From: Pseudomonas persica
GTDB lineage: Bacteria; Pseudomonadota; Gammaproteobacteria; Pseudomonadales; Pseudomonadaceae
Direction: 5' to 3'
Length of the DNA: 64,000 nucleotides
Assembly (NCBI RefSeq): GCF_900291015.1
Contig: NZ_OLKL01000048.1
Coordinates: forward strand, 103,411 to 167,410
Shown here: piece by piece, positions 26,711 through 35,681 of the stretch
Layout: each line of letters opens with the position of its first letter
How positions within the stretch are numbered: position 1 is the stretch's first letter
Notes under the pieces: generated by a model
Databases searched by the model: none
Told to the model about the DNA's origin: nothing
The model's input: only the letters and a program-made list of their open reading frames with translations
Translations under genes and position numbers: made by a program

Positions 26711-27316
26711 ATGCAATGCTCCCGGCTCCCCCAGGTCGACTTCGATCAGCTGACACAAGGCGCACAGGTGCTTGAGGCAGATAGCCATGGCGCCAAAGTC
26801 TACCTGCTCGCGGATGGTAATTTCCTCAAGGTTTTTCGTAGGAAGCGGCTGATTTCATCTGCACTGCTGCGCCCGTACTCGCAGCGCTTCGTCGACAATG
26901 CCGCGCGCCTTGCCCAACTGGGCATCCCCACCCTGGAAGTGATCAGCCAGCACAAGCTCGACCTGCCAGGTCGCACTGCCGTGCTGTACCGCCCGCTGCC
27001 AGGGCGCACCTTGCTGCAGATGTCGCGCGATGAAGGTTTCAGCTGGGATACCTACCTGCCGCGCCTGATCGAGCTGATCCGACAACTGCACCGCAGCGGC
27101 GTGTACTTCCGCTCGTTGCACCTGGGCAATGTGGTGGTTACTCCCGACCAGCGCTTGGGGCTGATCGACGTGGCCGACATGCGCTTCCTGCGCCCGCCAC
27201 TGTCGGCGCGCATGATTCGGCGCAATGTGCAGCATATGGTGCGCTATATCGAGCGGGAGAGCCTGGGCGACCGGTTTCCCCTTGCCGCCTTCGAGGCAGC
27301 CCTGCTGGCACGCTGA
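26711..27316 (+). CDS. LPS kinase-like protein (InaA/WaaP superfamily)
   Basis: This protein of about 201 residues has a small protein-kinase fold. It shows GAKVYLLADGNFLKVFRRKR near residue 25-45, with the ATP-binding Lys, then LPGRTLLQM near 97 and the catalytic-loop-like LHLGNVVVTPDQRLGLIDVADMRF near 137-160. In that stretch Asn and Asp match kinase positions, but the usual HxD Asp is replaced in 'LHLGN'. Relatives are annotated as LPS kinase or toluene-tolerance proteins and probably phosphorylate heptose in the core or support surface maintenance. It is the only plus-strand gene inside the minus-strand LPS block. ATG 26711 has AAGG eight bases upstream; in-frame ATGs at 26621 and 26642 lack ribosome sites. 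Confidence 0.7.
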   Translation: MQCSRLPQVDFDQLTQGAQVLEADSHGAKVYLLADGNFLKVFRRKRLISSALLRPYSQRFVDNAARLAQLGIPTLEVISQHKLDLPGRTAVLYRPLPGRTLLQMSRDEGFSWDTYLPRLIELIRQLHRSGVYFRSLHLGNVVVTPDQRLGLIDVADMRFLRPPLSARMIRRNVQHMVRYIERESLGDRFPLAAFEAALLAR

Positions 27317-27319
27317 GGG

Positions 27320-28411
27320 TCAGCTGCGCAGCAGGCTTTGCGAGCCGTTGCAGAATGCCTGCCAGGCCTGCTCCGGGGCCAACGCCTTACGCTGCCGGGC
27401 AGCTACCGCCGGGGCACTGAGCGCCGTGCAACGCTCCATCGCCTCGGCCCAGGCATTTTCATTGGCAACAGGCAGGTAGCCACCAGTGTCCTGCAACTGC
27501 TCACGGAACACCTGCAGATCGCTGCACACCACCGGCACATCGGCCATGACCGCCTCCTGCACCACCAGCCCCAGGCCTTCGGAGCGCGAAGGCACCAATA
27601 GCCAGTCGAATGCCCGGTACAGCTGCTGCAGGTCGTCGCGGTGACCGCTCAGGTGAACACGCCCGGCCAGGCCCAGCGCGTCGATACGGGCCTGCAGCAC
27701 CGTACGCAGGGGGCCTTCGCCGATGATTGCCAATTGCAGGCCCGGTTGGCGCGCACTGGCTTTGGCGAATGCCTCGATCAGCATCTCGAAACCTTTGCTC
27801 TCCACCAGCCGCCCGACCGCGCCCAGCGTCACCCCGGTTACCTGTGGCAACTGCAGGGCCTGCCTGGCCTCCTCCCGGCTTAGCAACGGCTCGGCGAAAG
27901 CCCGCGGGTCAAGGGCCATGCGCAAGGTCTGCACCGGCCTGCCCAGGTCCTGTTCGATTGACGCGGCAAGTGTCTGCGAAACCGCGGCAATGCTCAGCCG
28001 CTCGGCCGGGAACATGCGCAGCAGGCGAACATCACTGGCACTCAGACGCGTCGTGCCGTGAAACAGCACCTTGGCACGTACCTGCGGAACCTGCTCCAAC
28101 AGCGGCAACACCAGCCGCGCCACACCGACACCGTCGAGCAACACGACTTCAGCCTGGGCTTCGTTCAGCGCCTTGCGCAAGCGCATGCGCAACCATGGGC
28201 GCAACAGGCGCCAGAAGTGCCGCCCTTTCAGCGCCCGTGACGGCATATGCCACTCCCGGGTGGAACCAAGCCCACAGCAGAGCCCGCTACCCAGTAGCAG
28301 CCAGTTACTGATCCGGGCATCGGCCCCCGCGTGCGACAGCACCTGCCGATGCACCTTGTGGATGGACATGTACGGCGTTCCACCCGCCCACATCACATTG
28401 ACGATGTTCAT
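27320..28411 (-). CDS. GT4-family glycosyltransferase (LPS core)
   Basis: This 363-residue GT-B enzyme starts MNIVNVMWAGGTPYMSIHKVHRQVL. The C-terminal nucleotide-sugar domain has VTGVTLGAVGRLVESKGFEMLIEAFA (near 195) and the GT4 signature LVPSRSEGLGLVVQEAVMADVPVV (near 285), with the E-x7-E pair. The acceptor and sugar are unknown. Its place between waaL/msbA and other core genes points to outer-core assembly. ATG 28411 is supported by GGGAGAGGG just upstream. It ends 3 bp before the end of the convergent kinase-like gene. Confidence 0.85.
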   Translation of the reverse strand: MNIVNVMWAGGTPYMSIHKVHRQVLSHAGADARISNWLLLGSGLCCGLGSTREWHMPSRALKGRHFWRLLRPWLRMRLRKALNEAQAEVVLLDGVGVARLVLPLLEQVPQVRAKVLFHGTTRLSASDVRLLRMFPAERLSIAAVSQTLAASIEQDLGRPVQTLRMALDPRAFAEPLLSREEARQALQLPQVTGVTLGAVGRLVESKGFEMLIEAFAKASARQPGLQLAIIGEGPLRTVLQARIDALGLAGRVHLSGHRDDLQQLYRAFDWLLVPSRSEGLGLVVQEAVMADVPVVCSDLQVFREQLQDTGGYLPVANENAWAEAMERCTALSAPAVAARQRKALAPEQAWQAFCNGSQSLLRS

Positions 28412-28448
28412 GGGCCCTCTCCCGCTCATGCCAGGTGGGGCAGCGACT

Positions 28449-29222
28449 TCATTGAACAAAAATGGTGATTCCCATGCCAATCACGACACCCGCCACCAGC
28501 GTCAATGCCAACTTAATCCGATCACGTTTACGACGTTTGGTCTTGCGCTCCACTTCGATGGGCAAGGTCACGTGATTACCAAATCCAGTATGCAATACTG
28601 CATCACCCTCCAAGGTGACCGCTGTCAGATTTAACTCGGCGTAGCGTCGGGAAAGTGCCTTCTCCCCAGCATAGGCGGCAAATGGCGCGCAACGCTGGTA
28701 ATCACTCAAACGACGCAGCCCGGGGTTGAGCGAAAACGCCTGCCACTCGGCCTTGTCGGACAGCAGCGGGTAGCAAGGCACGCCGGCGATCACCTGGCGA
28801 TCGCCCAGGTGGATGTACGGGCTGTGAATGACCAGGTCATGGGCATGGCTGCGCAGCCAGACCTGCAACAGGTCGGGGCTGACCTCCAGGATGGCCAGGG
28901 AGTCTTCGACGAAGCCCTGGCGATAGAAGTGCCAGTCGTCCTCGCAGTGAAAGATGTAGGGTGTCTTGACGTGGCTGTAGGCCAGGTCGATAGACGGCAG
29001 CTGGCCCAGCTTGGGCCGGTTGACGAACACCTTGCAGTGCGGCTTCCAATGCTCAGGCACCGCGGCATGCACGGCATCGTCACCGGAATCTTCGGTGATG
29101 AACACTTCGCGAATGGGCGCGGTATTGTAGCGATCGAAACTCTCAAGGGTATCTTTGAGCAGATCGAACCGCCCACAACTGGTCACGACAAGCGTGACGT
29201 CACTCTCATTTGAAAAGCGCAC
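28449..29222 (-). CDS. GT2-like (GT-A fold) glycosyltransferase with C-terminal membrane tail
   Basis: This 257-residue protein begins with a GT-A core: DVTLVVTSCGRFDLLKDTLESF near the N-terminus and YIFHCEDDWHFY (near residue 90) as the metal-binding ED-D region. The C-terminus is unusual: a basic stretch EVERKTKRRKRDRIK followed by a hydrophobic helix ALTLVAGVVIGMGITIF and only two more residues. That would anchor the enzyme to the inner membrane, with the catalytic domain in the cytoplasm. The start is GTG 29222 with GGAGGG six bases upstream. The sugar is unknown. It lies in the core-LPS cluster between two other glycosyltransferases. Confidence 0.78.
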   Translation of the reverse strand: MRFSNESDVTLVVTSCGRFDLLKDTLESFDRYNTAPIREVFITEDSGDDAVHAAVPEHWKPHCKVFVNRPKLGQLPSIDLAYSHVKTPYIFHCEDDWHFYRQGFVEDSLAILEVSPDLLQVWLRSHAHDLVIHSPYIHLGDRQVIAGVPCYPLLSDKAEWQAFSLNPGLRRLSDYQRCAPFAAYAGEKALSRRYAELNLTAVTLEGDAVLHTGFGNHVTLPIEVERKTKRRKRDRIKLALTLVAGVVIGMGITIFVQ

Positions 29223-29288
29223 CGGATTCCCTCCGCATTGCGACTATCGACTTTCAGCACCCGTTCCGTAGGCGCGAAAGTTCTTATG

Positions 29289-30245
29289 TTAGATGCCCAG
29301 CTTCAGGCGCAGCCGCTGCCATGCAGACAACGGCGGGTGGGGCCTGAGCGCCGGACGCATGTGGTCGACGATGCTACGTCCAACTGCCGCGAAACTGAAA
29401 CGGGAAACCGCCAGATGGCGGCCATTTTCTGCAATCTGCCGGGCCAGCTCAGGGTCCGAACGCAAACGGCGGAGCTTTTCCTGAAGGGTGGGAATGCTGT
29501 CATAGAACACCACGTTGTGCATGTCCTGCAGGCCCAGCGCGCGGTTCTCTTCCGCGCCCTGGTCATACGCCAGCAACACGCAGCCACAGGCCATGGCTTC
29601 GAAGTTCTTGATCATGTATTCGCCCATGCCGACGTCGGCACTGACGAAGAAGCGGATCCGGTTGAGCGTGTTGCAGTAGTCCTCACCCGATTTGGTACGG
29701 GTCACCACCAGGCTCTCGACCCGGCCCAGCTCGTCCAGCAACGCTTTGCGGCCACTGTAGGCCACGCTGTTGGTGCTGCCGACGAAGGCCAGCTCGATGT
29801 CGCGCTCACGCCCCTGGTCAGCCAGCAACTGCTCGTCGTAGCCCTTGGGCACGAATACGGCATCAAAACCTTCCTGGCGCAGACGCTCGCTGACCATGTA
29901 GCCGGAGCTGATCACTCGCGCCCAGGGCAGCTTGCGGTAATGGGCGCTGAACTTGCCGGTGTACTTGCACGGGATGTAGTTCTGGTAGGCATCGTGCTCG
30001 AGGATGACCAGGTTCGGCACGGTGCGGATGAACGCCGCCTGGCGGATTTCCTGCTTGAAGCGCAGGAAGAACACAATGCGGTCATAGCGCTCGACCTGCA
30101 CTTCACGCTTGAAATAGCGGCGCAGGTTACGCTGGTCTTCGCTGCTCAGCCAGCGCAGGTCGCACTCGCAGTTGGCCGCGACGCCATCGTACAGGCGGTC
30201 GAGAATCGCCCGCTGTTCCTTCTGCACCAAAAATAGGACTTTCAT
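29289..30245 (-). CDS. glycosyltransferase of the LPS core cluster (Ssg-like)
   Basis: This 318-residue GT-B-type enzyme starts MKVLFLVQKEQRAILDRLYDG. The C-terminal half has IKNFEAMACGCVLLAYDQGAEE (near residue 222) and a glycosyltransferase-1-like C-terminal segment (DMHNVVFYDSIPTLQEKLRRL). The sequence and position resemble Ssg, a cell-surface sugar glycosyltransferase of pseudomonads needed for normal LPS or exopolysaccharide. I offer the name as likely, not proven. ATG 30245 has AAGGA five bases upstream; a longer in-frame start at 30284 lacks one. It follows the deacetylase gene on the same strand. Confidence 0.76.
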   Translation of the reverse strand: MKVLFLVQKEQRAILDRLYDGVAANCECDLRWLSSEDQRNLRRYFKREVQVERYDRIVFFLRFKQEIRQAAFIRTVPNLVILEHDAYQNYIPCKYTGKFSAHYRKLPWARVISSGYMVSERLRQEGFDAVFVPKGYDEQLLADQGRERDIELAFVGSTNSVAYSGRKALLDELGRVESLVVTRTKSGEDYCNTLNRIRFFVSADVGMGEYMIKNFEAMACGCVLLAYDQGAEENRALGLQDMHNVVFYDSIPTLQEKLRRLRSDPELARQIAENGRHLAVSRFSFAAVGRSIVDHMRPALRPHPPLSAWQRLRLKLGI

Positions 30246-30293
30246 TGCGTTCCTTGGGCGCTCTGCGCCATCGCGGTCAACCATGGGGCGTGG

Positions 30294-31697
30294 TTACAGC
30301 TCACGCCGCCAGAACAGTTCATGTCGGCGCACGGCCTTGCGGAAGAATTCGTTCTCGCCGTAAGGCGACGGCCGCCGCCCGGCCAGCCAGCGCTGCAACA
30401 AGCGGCGCAGGCGGCGCTTGAACGGCGCCGGCGGCTGCAGGTCGTGCATCATGCCCAGGGCCATGGCCTTGTCGCGCTGGGTCGCCAGGTCCAGCACCAG
30501 GCTGCAGGGTGCCCAGGCCTGGGCAGCGCTCAGCTGCGGCGGCAAGGCCACGCCATCACCACTGTCGCCCATCGGCCAGCGGTCGTTGTCATGCAGATGG
30601 TTGGCATAGCACAGCAGGGTTTGCGGCTGCCAGGCCAGGCCTTGCAAGGCTTCCAGCACCGCAGCCTGGGCACAGATGTGGTCGGGATGCGGGTCGAGCT
30701 GCGGGTGCGGCATCACCAGCACCTCTGGCCTGGCCATTTCCAGCAAGGCCCGTAGGTCGGCCTGCAGGTTGTGCCAGGTCGGCGCGCCATCGCCGTCGGC
30801 CGGCAGCGGAAACGGGTTGAACTGGCGGAATACGCGGATGTCGGCGAGGTCGGCCTCGCGGGAAGCGGCCGGCTGGTCTGGCGCGGCCTGCATGGCAGGC
30901 AGTTGCAGGCAGAAGTAGCCCAACTGCACGCAACGCGCCTGCGCCACACCGGCCCAGCGCGGCACGGCGATACTGTCCCAGGCCCGCAGGCGGCCTTTCA
31001 GGCGCGCGGCCTCGGCCTTTGCCAGGCCCATCTGCTGATAGTGCTCGGCCTCGATCTCACCCGCGGTCAGGGTCACTACCCAGGTTTCGTCGGCCTGGCT
31101 GTAGAGGCCATACGCGGCCAGCTCGGCGTCATCGGCATGCGGCGCGATCACCATCACCCGGCGCCGTTGCAGCTCGACCGCCGGGGTTATCCACAAGCGC
31201 GGCTGGCCCGGCAGCCAGCAATGCCGTCCACGCAGGCGCAGCGCGCCAGCCTGCAGAGGTGCGGCAAAGCCGGTCAAGTTGAGAAAACGCACGCCATCGA
31301 CGCCGCGCTCGAAGGTTTGCCGGTCCGCCTGCTCACCAGCCAGCAACTCGACCCGCGGGTCGAGGAAACGCCCCAGCCAGCTGCTTTTTACCCGTAGCTC
31401 GAGGATCAGGGTTTCGTCGCCCTGCAGCGCGCATTCAGCCTTGAGCAGGCCGCCGTTCAGGCTGGCAGGGGCTTGCCGGGTCTGGTCGCCGAAATCGTAG
31501 GCGTAATCCTCACCTGGCGCATAGAACAGGTGGTCGGCAAACCAGGCTTCATGGGCCGCCCACAGCAGCGGCAACAGCAGCAGCGGCAACCACCACCAAC
31601 TGAACACACCGACGGCCACCAGCGTGACCAGGCCCGCCAACAGGCCCAGGCGCTTGTTGCGCCGGTGGCGCTTGAGCAACTGCTGCTTGCGGCTCAC
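30294..31697 (-). CDS. PIG-L-family deacetylase with membrane segment (DnpA-like)
   Basis: This 467-residue protein has a basic N-terminus, two hydrophobic segments (about residues 16-45) and then a large domain. The PIG-L deacetylase motif is MVIAPHADDAELAAYG (near 190), a variant of the usual AHPDDxE, and the third zinc ligand region is PHPQLDPHPDHICAQA (near 340). The family removes N-acetyl groups from sugars. P. aeruginosa has a similar gene, dnpA, in the same core cluster, linked there to antibiotic tolerance. The start is a GTG at 31697 overlapping the mig-14-like stop by 4 nt (GTGA), so the two are coupled. Confidence 0.85.
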   Translation of the reverse strand: MSRKQQLLKRHRRNKRLGLLAGLVTLVAVGVFSWWWLPLLLLPLLWAAHEAWFADHLFYAPGEDYAYDFGDQTRQAPASLNGGLLKAECALQGDETLILELRVKSSWLGRFLDPRVELLAGEQADRQTFERGVDGVRFLNLTGFAAPLQAGALRLRGRHCWLPGQPRLWITPAVELQRRRVMVIAPHADDAELAAYGLYSQADETWVVTLTAGEIEAEHYQQMGLAKAEAARLKGRLRAWDSIAVPRWAGVAQARCVQLGYFCLQLPAMQAAPDQPAASREADLADIRVFRQFNPFPLPADGDGAPTWHNLQADLRALLEMARPEVLVMPHPQLDPHPDHICAQAAVLEALQGLAWQPQTLLCYANHLHDNDRWPMGDSGDGVALPPQLSAAQAWAPCSLVLDLATQRDKAMALGMMHDLQPPAPFKRRLRRLLQRWLAGRRPSPYGENEFFRKAVRRHELFWRREL

Positions 31698-32590
31698 GCC
31701 TGATACACCGGCACGGGGTTGCACCAGCGGTCCTTGTACTCGCGGTCGGCACGGCCGAACGAGAACCGCAGCGGCTTGTTGCGCGCTCGGGCGTCTTCCC
31801 AGGCGGCCTGGGTATTGAGGAAGCTCAGCACGCTGCCGGGGCTGAAGGCCTTGGTTTCAGGATCGACACCGCCATTGATGTACTCGACGCTGACCCATTC
31901 CGGCGCTTCGACACGGTACACCAGCTGGATGGCAATCGGCTTGCCGTCCAGCAGCAGCACCGAGCCGATCAGCAACTCGCGCAGGCGCTCCAGCACCTCG
32001 GCCATGCGCTCGGCACCGGTGGCCGGGAAGCCCCAGCGGCGCTGGAACAGGTCGCAGTACATGCTGGCGATTTCCTGTGCGCTGAAGTCGCTGATCGGGC
32101 GTACCACGCCGCCCGCCTCTTCCAGCAGGCGAAGCTCGCGGCGCTGGTTGTAGCGGAACTTCTTCGACAGGTCTTCATGGGCGCGAGCCATGGCCAGCTG
32201 TTCTTTCTGCGCCTTGAGGCCGCTGAAGCGGCCCTGGTTCAGTTCGGACAGGTAGCGCGCGGCATGGCGCAACGGCGCGGCGGCATCGGCCGCTGCTGGC
32301 AGGATGATCTCGGCGTTACCCAGGTCGAACAGGGCCTTTTTGCCGGCACGCTTGAGCACGTCCTTGGACAGCGCGAGGTGGCGCCCCCAGGTGGGAATGG
32401 CGGCCTTCAGCTCGCCGGCCTGATGCCAGCCCAGGTAACGCACCGGGATCTGCGCCAGGTCCGCCAGTTGCTCGACCACCAGCGGATGGGTGGCGACACT
32501 ACCGCCAAAGCGGGCCCATGCCTCAGCGTAGGCCTTGGCGTCGATCACTTGCCAACCGCGCTCGCGGAAGGCCTGGATACGGTTGAGCAT
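31694..32590 (-). CDS. Mig-14 family protein (GNAT-like fold)
   Basis: This 298-residue protein matches the Mig-14 family: it opens RIQAFRERGWQVIDAKAYAEAW and has SKKFRYNQRRELRLLEEAGG near residue 142, YCDLFQRRWGFPATG near 178 and the C-terminal SPGSVLSFLNTQAAWEDA and FSFGRADREYKDRWCN. The fold resembles GNAT/FemAB acyltransferases. Mig-14 in Salmonella promotes resistance to antimicrobial peptides, and the pseudomonad homologue lies in the core-LPS locus. The biochemical activity is not established. The start ATG overlaps the upstream glycosyltransferase stop by one base (TGATG). Confidence 0.85.
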   Translation of the reverse strand: MLNRIQAFRERGWQVIDAKAYAEAWARFGGSVATHPLVVEQLADLAQIPVRYLGWHQAGELKAAIPTWGRHLALSKDVLKRAGKKALFDLGNAEIILPAAADAAAPLRHAARYLSELNQGRFSGLKAQKEQLAMARAHEDLSKKFRYNQRRELRLLEEAGGVVRPISDFSAQEIASMYCDLFQRRWGFPATGAERMAEVLERLRELLIGSVLLLDGKPIAIQLVYRVEAPEWVSVEYINGGVDPETKAFSPGSVLSFLNTQAAWEDARARNKPLRFSFGRADREYKDRWCNPVPVYQA

Positions 32591-33720
32591 CAGGCCTTCC
32601 CCACCAGCGCACGGACCTGCGGCAGCTGCCAGAAGGCTTCGCGCACCGCTTGGTCGGAAAAGCGTTCACGCAGGCGCTGCAGCATGTGCTCGGCACAGGC
32701 CTGGCGCTGCTGCCCATCGAGCACGGCCATGTGCTTCAGGGCCTGGGCCAGCTGCCCGGCATCGCCCAGCGGGAACAGCACGCCAACACCCTCGACCACT
32801 TCACGGGCACCGCCACAGGCCGTGGCCAGCACGGGTACGCCGGCAACCATGGCTTCAAGCAGGACCATGCCGAACGGCTCATGGTCGGAGCTCAGGGCGA
32901 ACACGTCGAACGCCTGGAAGTAATGGCGCGCATCCGGCACCTGGCCAAGGAAGTCCACTTGCCCGGCAATGCCCAGCTCGGCGGCCAGGGCCTTGAGCCT
33001 GGCTTCCAGGCGGCCCTTGCCGAGGAGCGCCAGGCGGGCACCGGCCGGCAGCCCCGGTAGCGCTTCGGCAAAGCCACGCAGCAGGGTGGCCTGGTCCTTG
33101 TCCGGATGCAGGCGCCCGACGTTGCCGACAATCCACGCCTGGGCATCCAGGCCCAAGGCCTGACGGGCCTCGGCGCGCGGCACCAGGGCCGCTTGCAGGG
33201 CGTCGATGTCGATACGGTTATACAGGGTCTGGATACGCTCTGCCGGCCACTGCGGCAGACAGCGGCGCATGTCGTCACGCACTGCGTCCGACACGCCCAG
33301 CAGGCTCAGGCGTTTGCTGAACAGGTTGGCGAAGATGCGTCGCCCCTTGCGCTGGTAGTCACCGAAAGCATGGTGCACGCCGATCACCGGCAAGCCGGTG
33401 CCCAGCAACGCCACGTAGATCGGCTTGAAGCGATGGGCAATGCAGAAGGCGAACTTGCGCTCGGCCGCAATCCGCCGCAATGCACGGATGGCGCCAAGCT
33501 TCAGACCGCGTACGGCCTTGGAGCTGAACTCCAGGAACAGCACCTCGTCCGACGCGCAGCCGACCGCTACCTGCGGGTCGGCTGCACCGGTGAGGAACAC
33601 CGTGGTGACCTGGTAGCCACGCCCCTGGAACAGGCTGGCGTACTGACGGGCGCAGTCCAGGAACGGCCCGTCATAGCCATGGCAGAACTGCAGGATGCGC
33701 GGCTCAGAGCGGCTGGTCAT
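32590..33720 (-). CDS. GT4-family glycosyltransferase (WapH-like, LPS core)
   Basis: This 376-residue GT-B enzyme has VVFLTGAADPQV-like sequence in the N-terminal domain, RIDIDALQAALVPRAEARQ as linker, then WIVGNVGRLHPDKDQATLLRGFA (near 195). The GT4 signature is FALSSDHEPFGMVLLEAMVAGVPVLA (near 283), with both Glu residues of the E-x7-E motif. It resembles WapH, which adds a sugar to the outer core in P. aeruginosa, and lies in the corresponding gene order (carbamoyltransferase, GT4, Mig-14, deacetylase). The sugar specificity cannot be read. The start lies inside the last 17 bases of the carbamoyltransferase gene. Confidence 0.87.
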   Translation of the reverse strand: MTSRSEPRILQFCHGYDGPFLDCARQYASLFQGRGYQVTTVFLTGAADPQVAVGCASDEVLFLEFSSKAVRGLKLGAIRALRRIAAERKFAFCIAHRFKPIYVALLGTGLPVIGVHHAFGDYQRKGRRIFANLFSKRLSLLGVSDAVRDDMRRCLPQWPAERIQTLYNRIDIDALQAALVPRAEARQALGLDAQAWIVGNVGRLHPDKDQATLLRGFAEALPGLPAGARLALLGKGRLEARLKALAAELGIAGQVDFLGQVPDARHYFQAFDVFALSSDHEPFGMVLLEAMVAGVPVLATACGGAREVVEGVGVLFPLGDAGQLAQALKHMAVLDGQQRQACAEHMLQRLRERFSDQAVREAFWQLPQVRALVGKA

Positions 33721-35461
33721 ACGGGGCCGCGCCGTCCTTCACAACCAGGATGTCTTCCATGATCAGGTACTGCAGGTCCGAGCCGAAGAACATGTTCAGG
33801 GCGTCGGTCGGCGAGCAGATCATCGGTTCACCACGACGGTTCAGCGAGGTGTTCAGCGACACGCCGTTGCCGGTCAGGTCTTCCAGCGCCTTCATCATGT
33901 CGTAGTAGCGCGGGTTGTACTCGCGCTTGAGCACCTGGGCACGCGAAGTGCCGTCCTCGTGGACCACTTCCGGCACACGGGTCTTCCACTCTTCAGCCAC
34001 TTCGAAGGTGAAAGTCATGAACGGCGCCGGGTGGTCGACCTTGATCATCTGCGGGGCGACGGTGTCGAGCATCGACGGGCAGAAAGGTCTCCAGCGTTCG
34101 CGGAACTTGATCTGCTCGTTGATACGGTCGGCCACGTTCGGCACGCTCGGGCAACCGATGATCGAACGGCCACCCAGGGCACGCGGGCCAAACTCCATGC
34201 GCCCCTGGAACCAGGCCACCGGGTTGCCATCGACCATGATTTTGGCGATGCGCTGCGGCATGTCGTCGAGCTTGCGCCACTTCGGCGCGTTCGGGTGACG
34301 GGCGCAGGCAGCGATCACGTCTTCATTGGAGTACGAGGGGCCGAGGTAGACATGCTCCATCTTCTCGACCGGCACGCCACGGGCGTGAGAAACGTAGGCG
34401 GCGGCACCCACGGCGGTACCGGCGTCACCGGAAGCCGGCTGGACGAACAGCTCTTTCAGGTCTGGACGGGCGATGATCTTCTGGTTGAGCTTGACGTTCA
34501 ACGCGCAGCCGCCAGCAAAGGCCAGCTTGCCGGTTTCACGCAGGATGTCGCCCAGATAGTGGTCGATCATCTGCAGGGCGATTTTCTCGAACAGTGCCTG
34601 CATGCTGGCCGCATAATGGATGTACGGCTCGTCGGCGATATCGCCTTCGCGCTTGGGGCCCAGCCATTCGATCAGCTTCGGCGAGAAGTAGAAGCCCTTG
34701 CCCTTCTCTTTATAGCGGCGCAGGCCGATGACGTTGGCGTACTCGGTGTTGATCACCAGTTCGCCATTTTCGAAGCTGGCCAGGCGCGAGAAGTCGTACT
34801 TGCTGGCGTCGCCATACGGCGCCATGCCCATAACCTTGAACTCGCCATCGAGCATCTCGAAGCCGAGGAACTCGGTGATTGCACCGTACAGGCCACCCAG
34901 CGAGTCCGGGTCGAAGAATTCCTTGATCTTGTGGATCTTGCCGTTCTCGCCGTAGCCAAAGAAGGTGGTGGCGTATTCGCCTTTACCGTCGATGCCGAGG
35001 ATTGCGGTCTTCTCTTTGAAGCCCGAGCAGTGGTAGGCGCTGGAAGCGTGGGCCAGGTGGTGCTCGACTGGCTCGATCTTGACCTTTTTCGGGTCGAAAC
35101 CCAGTTGCTCCAGGCACCAGACGATCTTCTTGCGGTAGCGCTTGTAGCGACGGTTGCCCATCAGGATGGCGTCGAGAGCGCGGTCCGGGGCGTACCAGTA
35201 GCGCTTGGCATAGTGCCAGCGCGCCTTGCCGAACAGGCTGATCGGGGCGAACGGGATGGCTACCACGTCGACGTCGGATGGCTTGATGCCTGCCTGTTCC
35301 AGGCAGAACTTCGCCGACTCGTAGGGCATGCGGTTCTTCGCATGCTTGTCACGCACGAAGCGCTCTTCTTCGGCGGCGGCAATCAGCTTGCCGTCAATGT
35401 ACAAGGCCGCGGAAGGGTCATGGCTAAGGGCGCCGGACAGGCCAAGAATCGTCAATGCCAA
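33704..35461 (-). CDS. carbamoyltransferase (NodU/CmcH family), LPS core
   Basis: This 585-residue enzyme would transfer a carbamoyl group from carbamoyl phosphate to a sugar hydroxyl. Pseudomonad core heptose is carbamoylated, so this is the likely enzyme. It opens LTILGLSGALSHDPSAALYIDGKLIAAAEEERF, has EHHLAHASSAY (near 133, metal-binding His), MGMAPYGD, FAGGCALNVKLN and the C-terminal EFGPRALGGRSIIG motif of the family. The start codon is TTG at 35461 with AGAGG eight bases upstream. An alternative TTG two codons on is possible. It heads the minus-strand core cluster. Its 3' end overlaps the next gene by 17 bp. Confidence 0.93.
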   Translation of the reverse strand: MALTILGLSGALSHDPSAALYIDGKLIAAAEEERFVRDKHAKNRMPYESAKFCLEQAGIKPSDVDVVAIPFAPISLFGKARWHYAKRYWYAPDRALDAILMGNRRYKRYRKKIVWCLEQLGFDPKKVKIEPVEHHLAHASSAYHCSGFKEKTAILGIDGKGEYATTFFGYGENGKIHKIKEFFDPDSLGGLYGAITEFLGFEMLDGEFKVMGMAPYGDASKYDFSRLASFENGELVINTEYANVIGLRRYKEKGKGFYFSPKLIEWLGPKREGDIADEPYIHYAASMQALFEKIALQMIDHYLGDILRETGKLAFAGGCALNVKLNQKIIARPDLKELFVQPASGDAGTAVGAAAYVSHARGVPVEKMEHVYLGPSYSNEDVIAACARHPNAPKWRKLDDMPQRIAKIMVDGNPVAWFQGRMEFGPRALGGRSIIGCPSVPNVADRINEQIKFRERWRPFCPSMLDTVAPQMIKVDHPAPFMTFTFEVAEEWKTRVPEVVHEDGTSRAQVLKREYNPRYYDMMKALEDLTGNGVSLNTSLNRRGEPMICSPTDALNMFFGSDLQYLIMEDILVVKDGAAPYDQPL

Positions 35462-35570
35462 GGGATTAGCCTCTTCATTCGGTAAAAATGCGCCAGCGGC
35501 CTCTTGGGCGGGTGGCGGCTAAAGGGCGGGATTATAACGCAAACATGTGTGCAACGCGGCAACCTGTACT

Positions 35571-35664
35571 GGCCTCATCGCCGGCAAGCCAGCTCCCACA
35601 GGTACACCATCGCCCTTGAGACCTGCGGTGTACCTGAGGGAGCTGGCTTGCCGGCGATGAGGCT
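35571..35664. repeat. paired REP-like palindrome
   Basis: GGCCTCATCGCCGGCAAGCC with AGCTCCCACAGG is opposed to GAGGGAGCTGG with CTTGCCGGCGATGAGGC. It separates the rlmJ end from the carbamoyltransferase start and has the same variant arms as 15761-15854. Confidence 0.82.
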
Positions 35665-35681
35665 GGGACAGGCAATCAACA

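Noticed and set aside
33695..35485. 596-codon plus-strand frame opposite the carbamoyltransferase gene
   Set aside because: Antisense shadow; the minus-strand protein has full family motifs.
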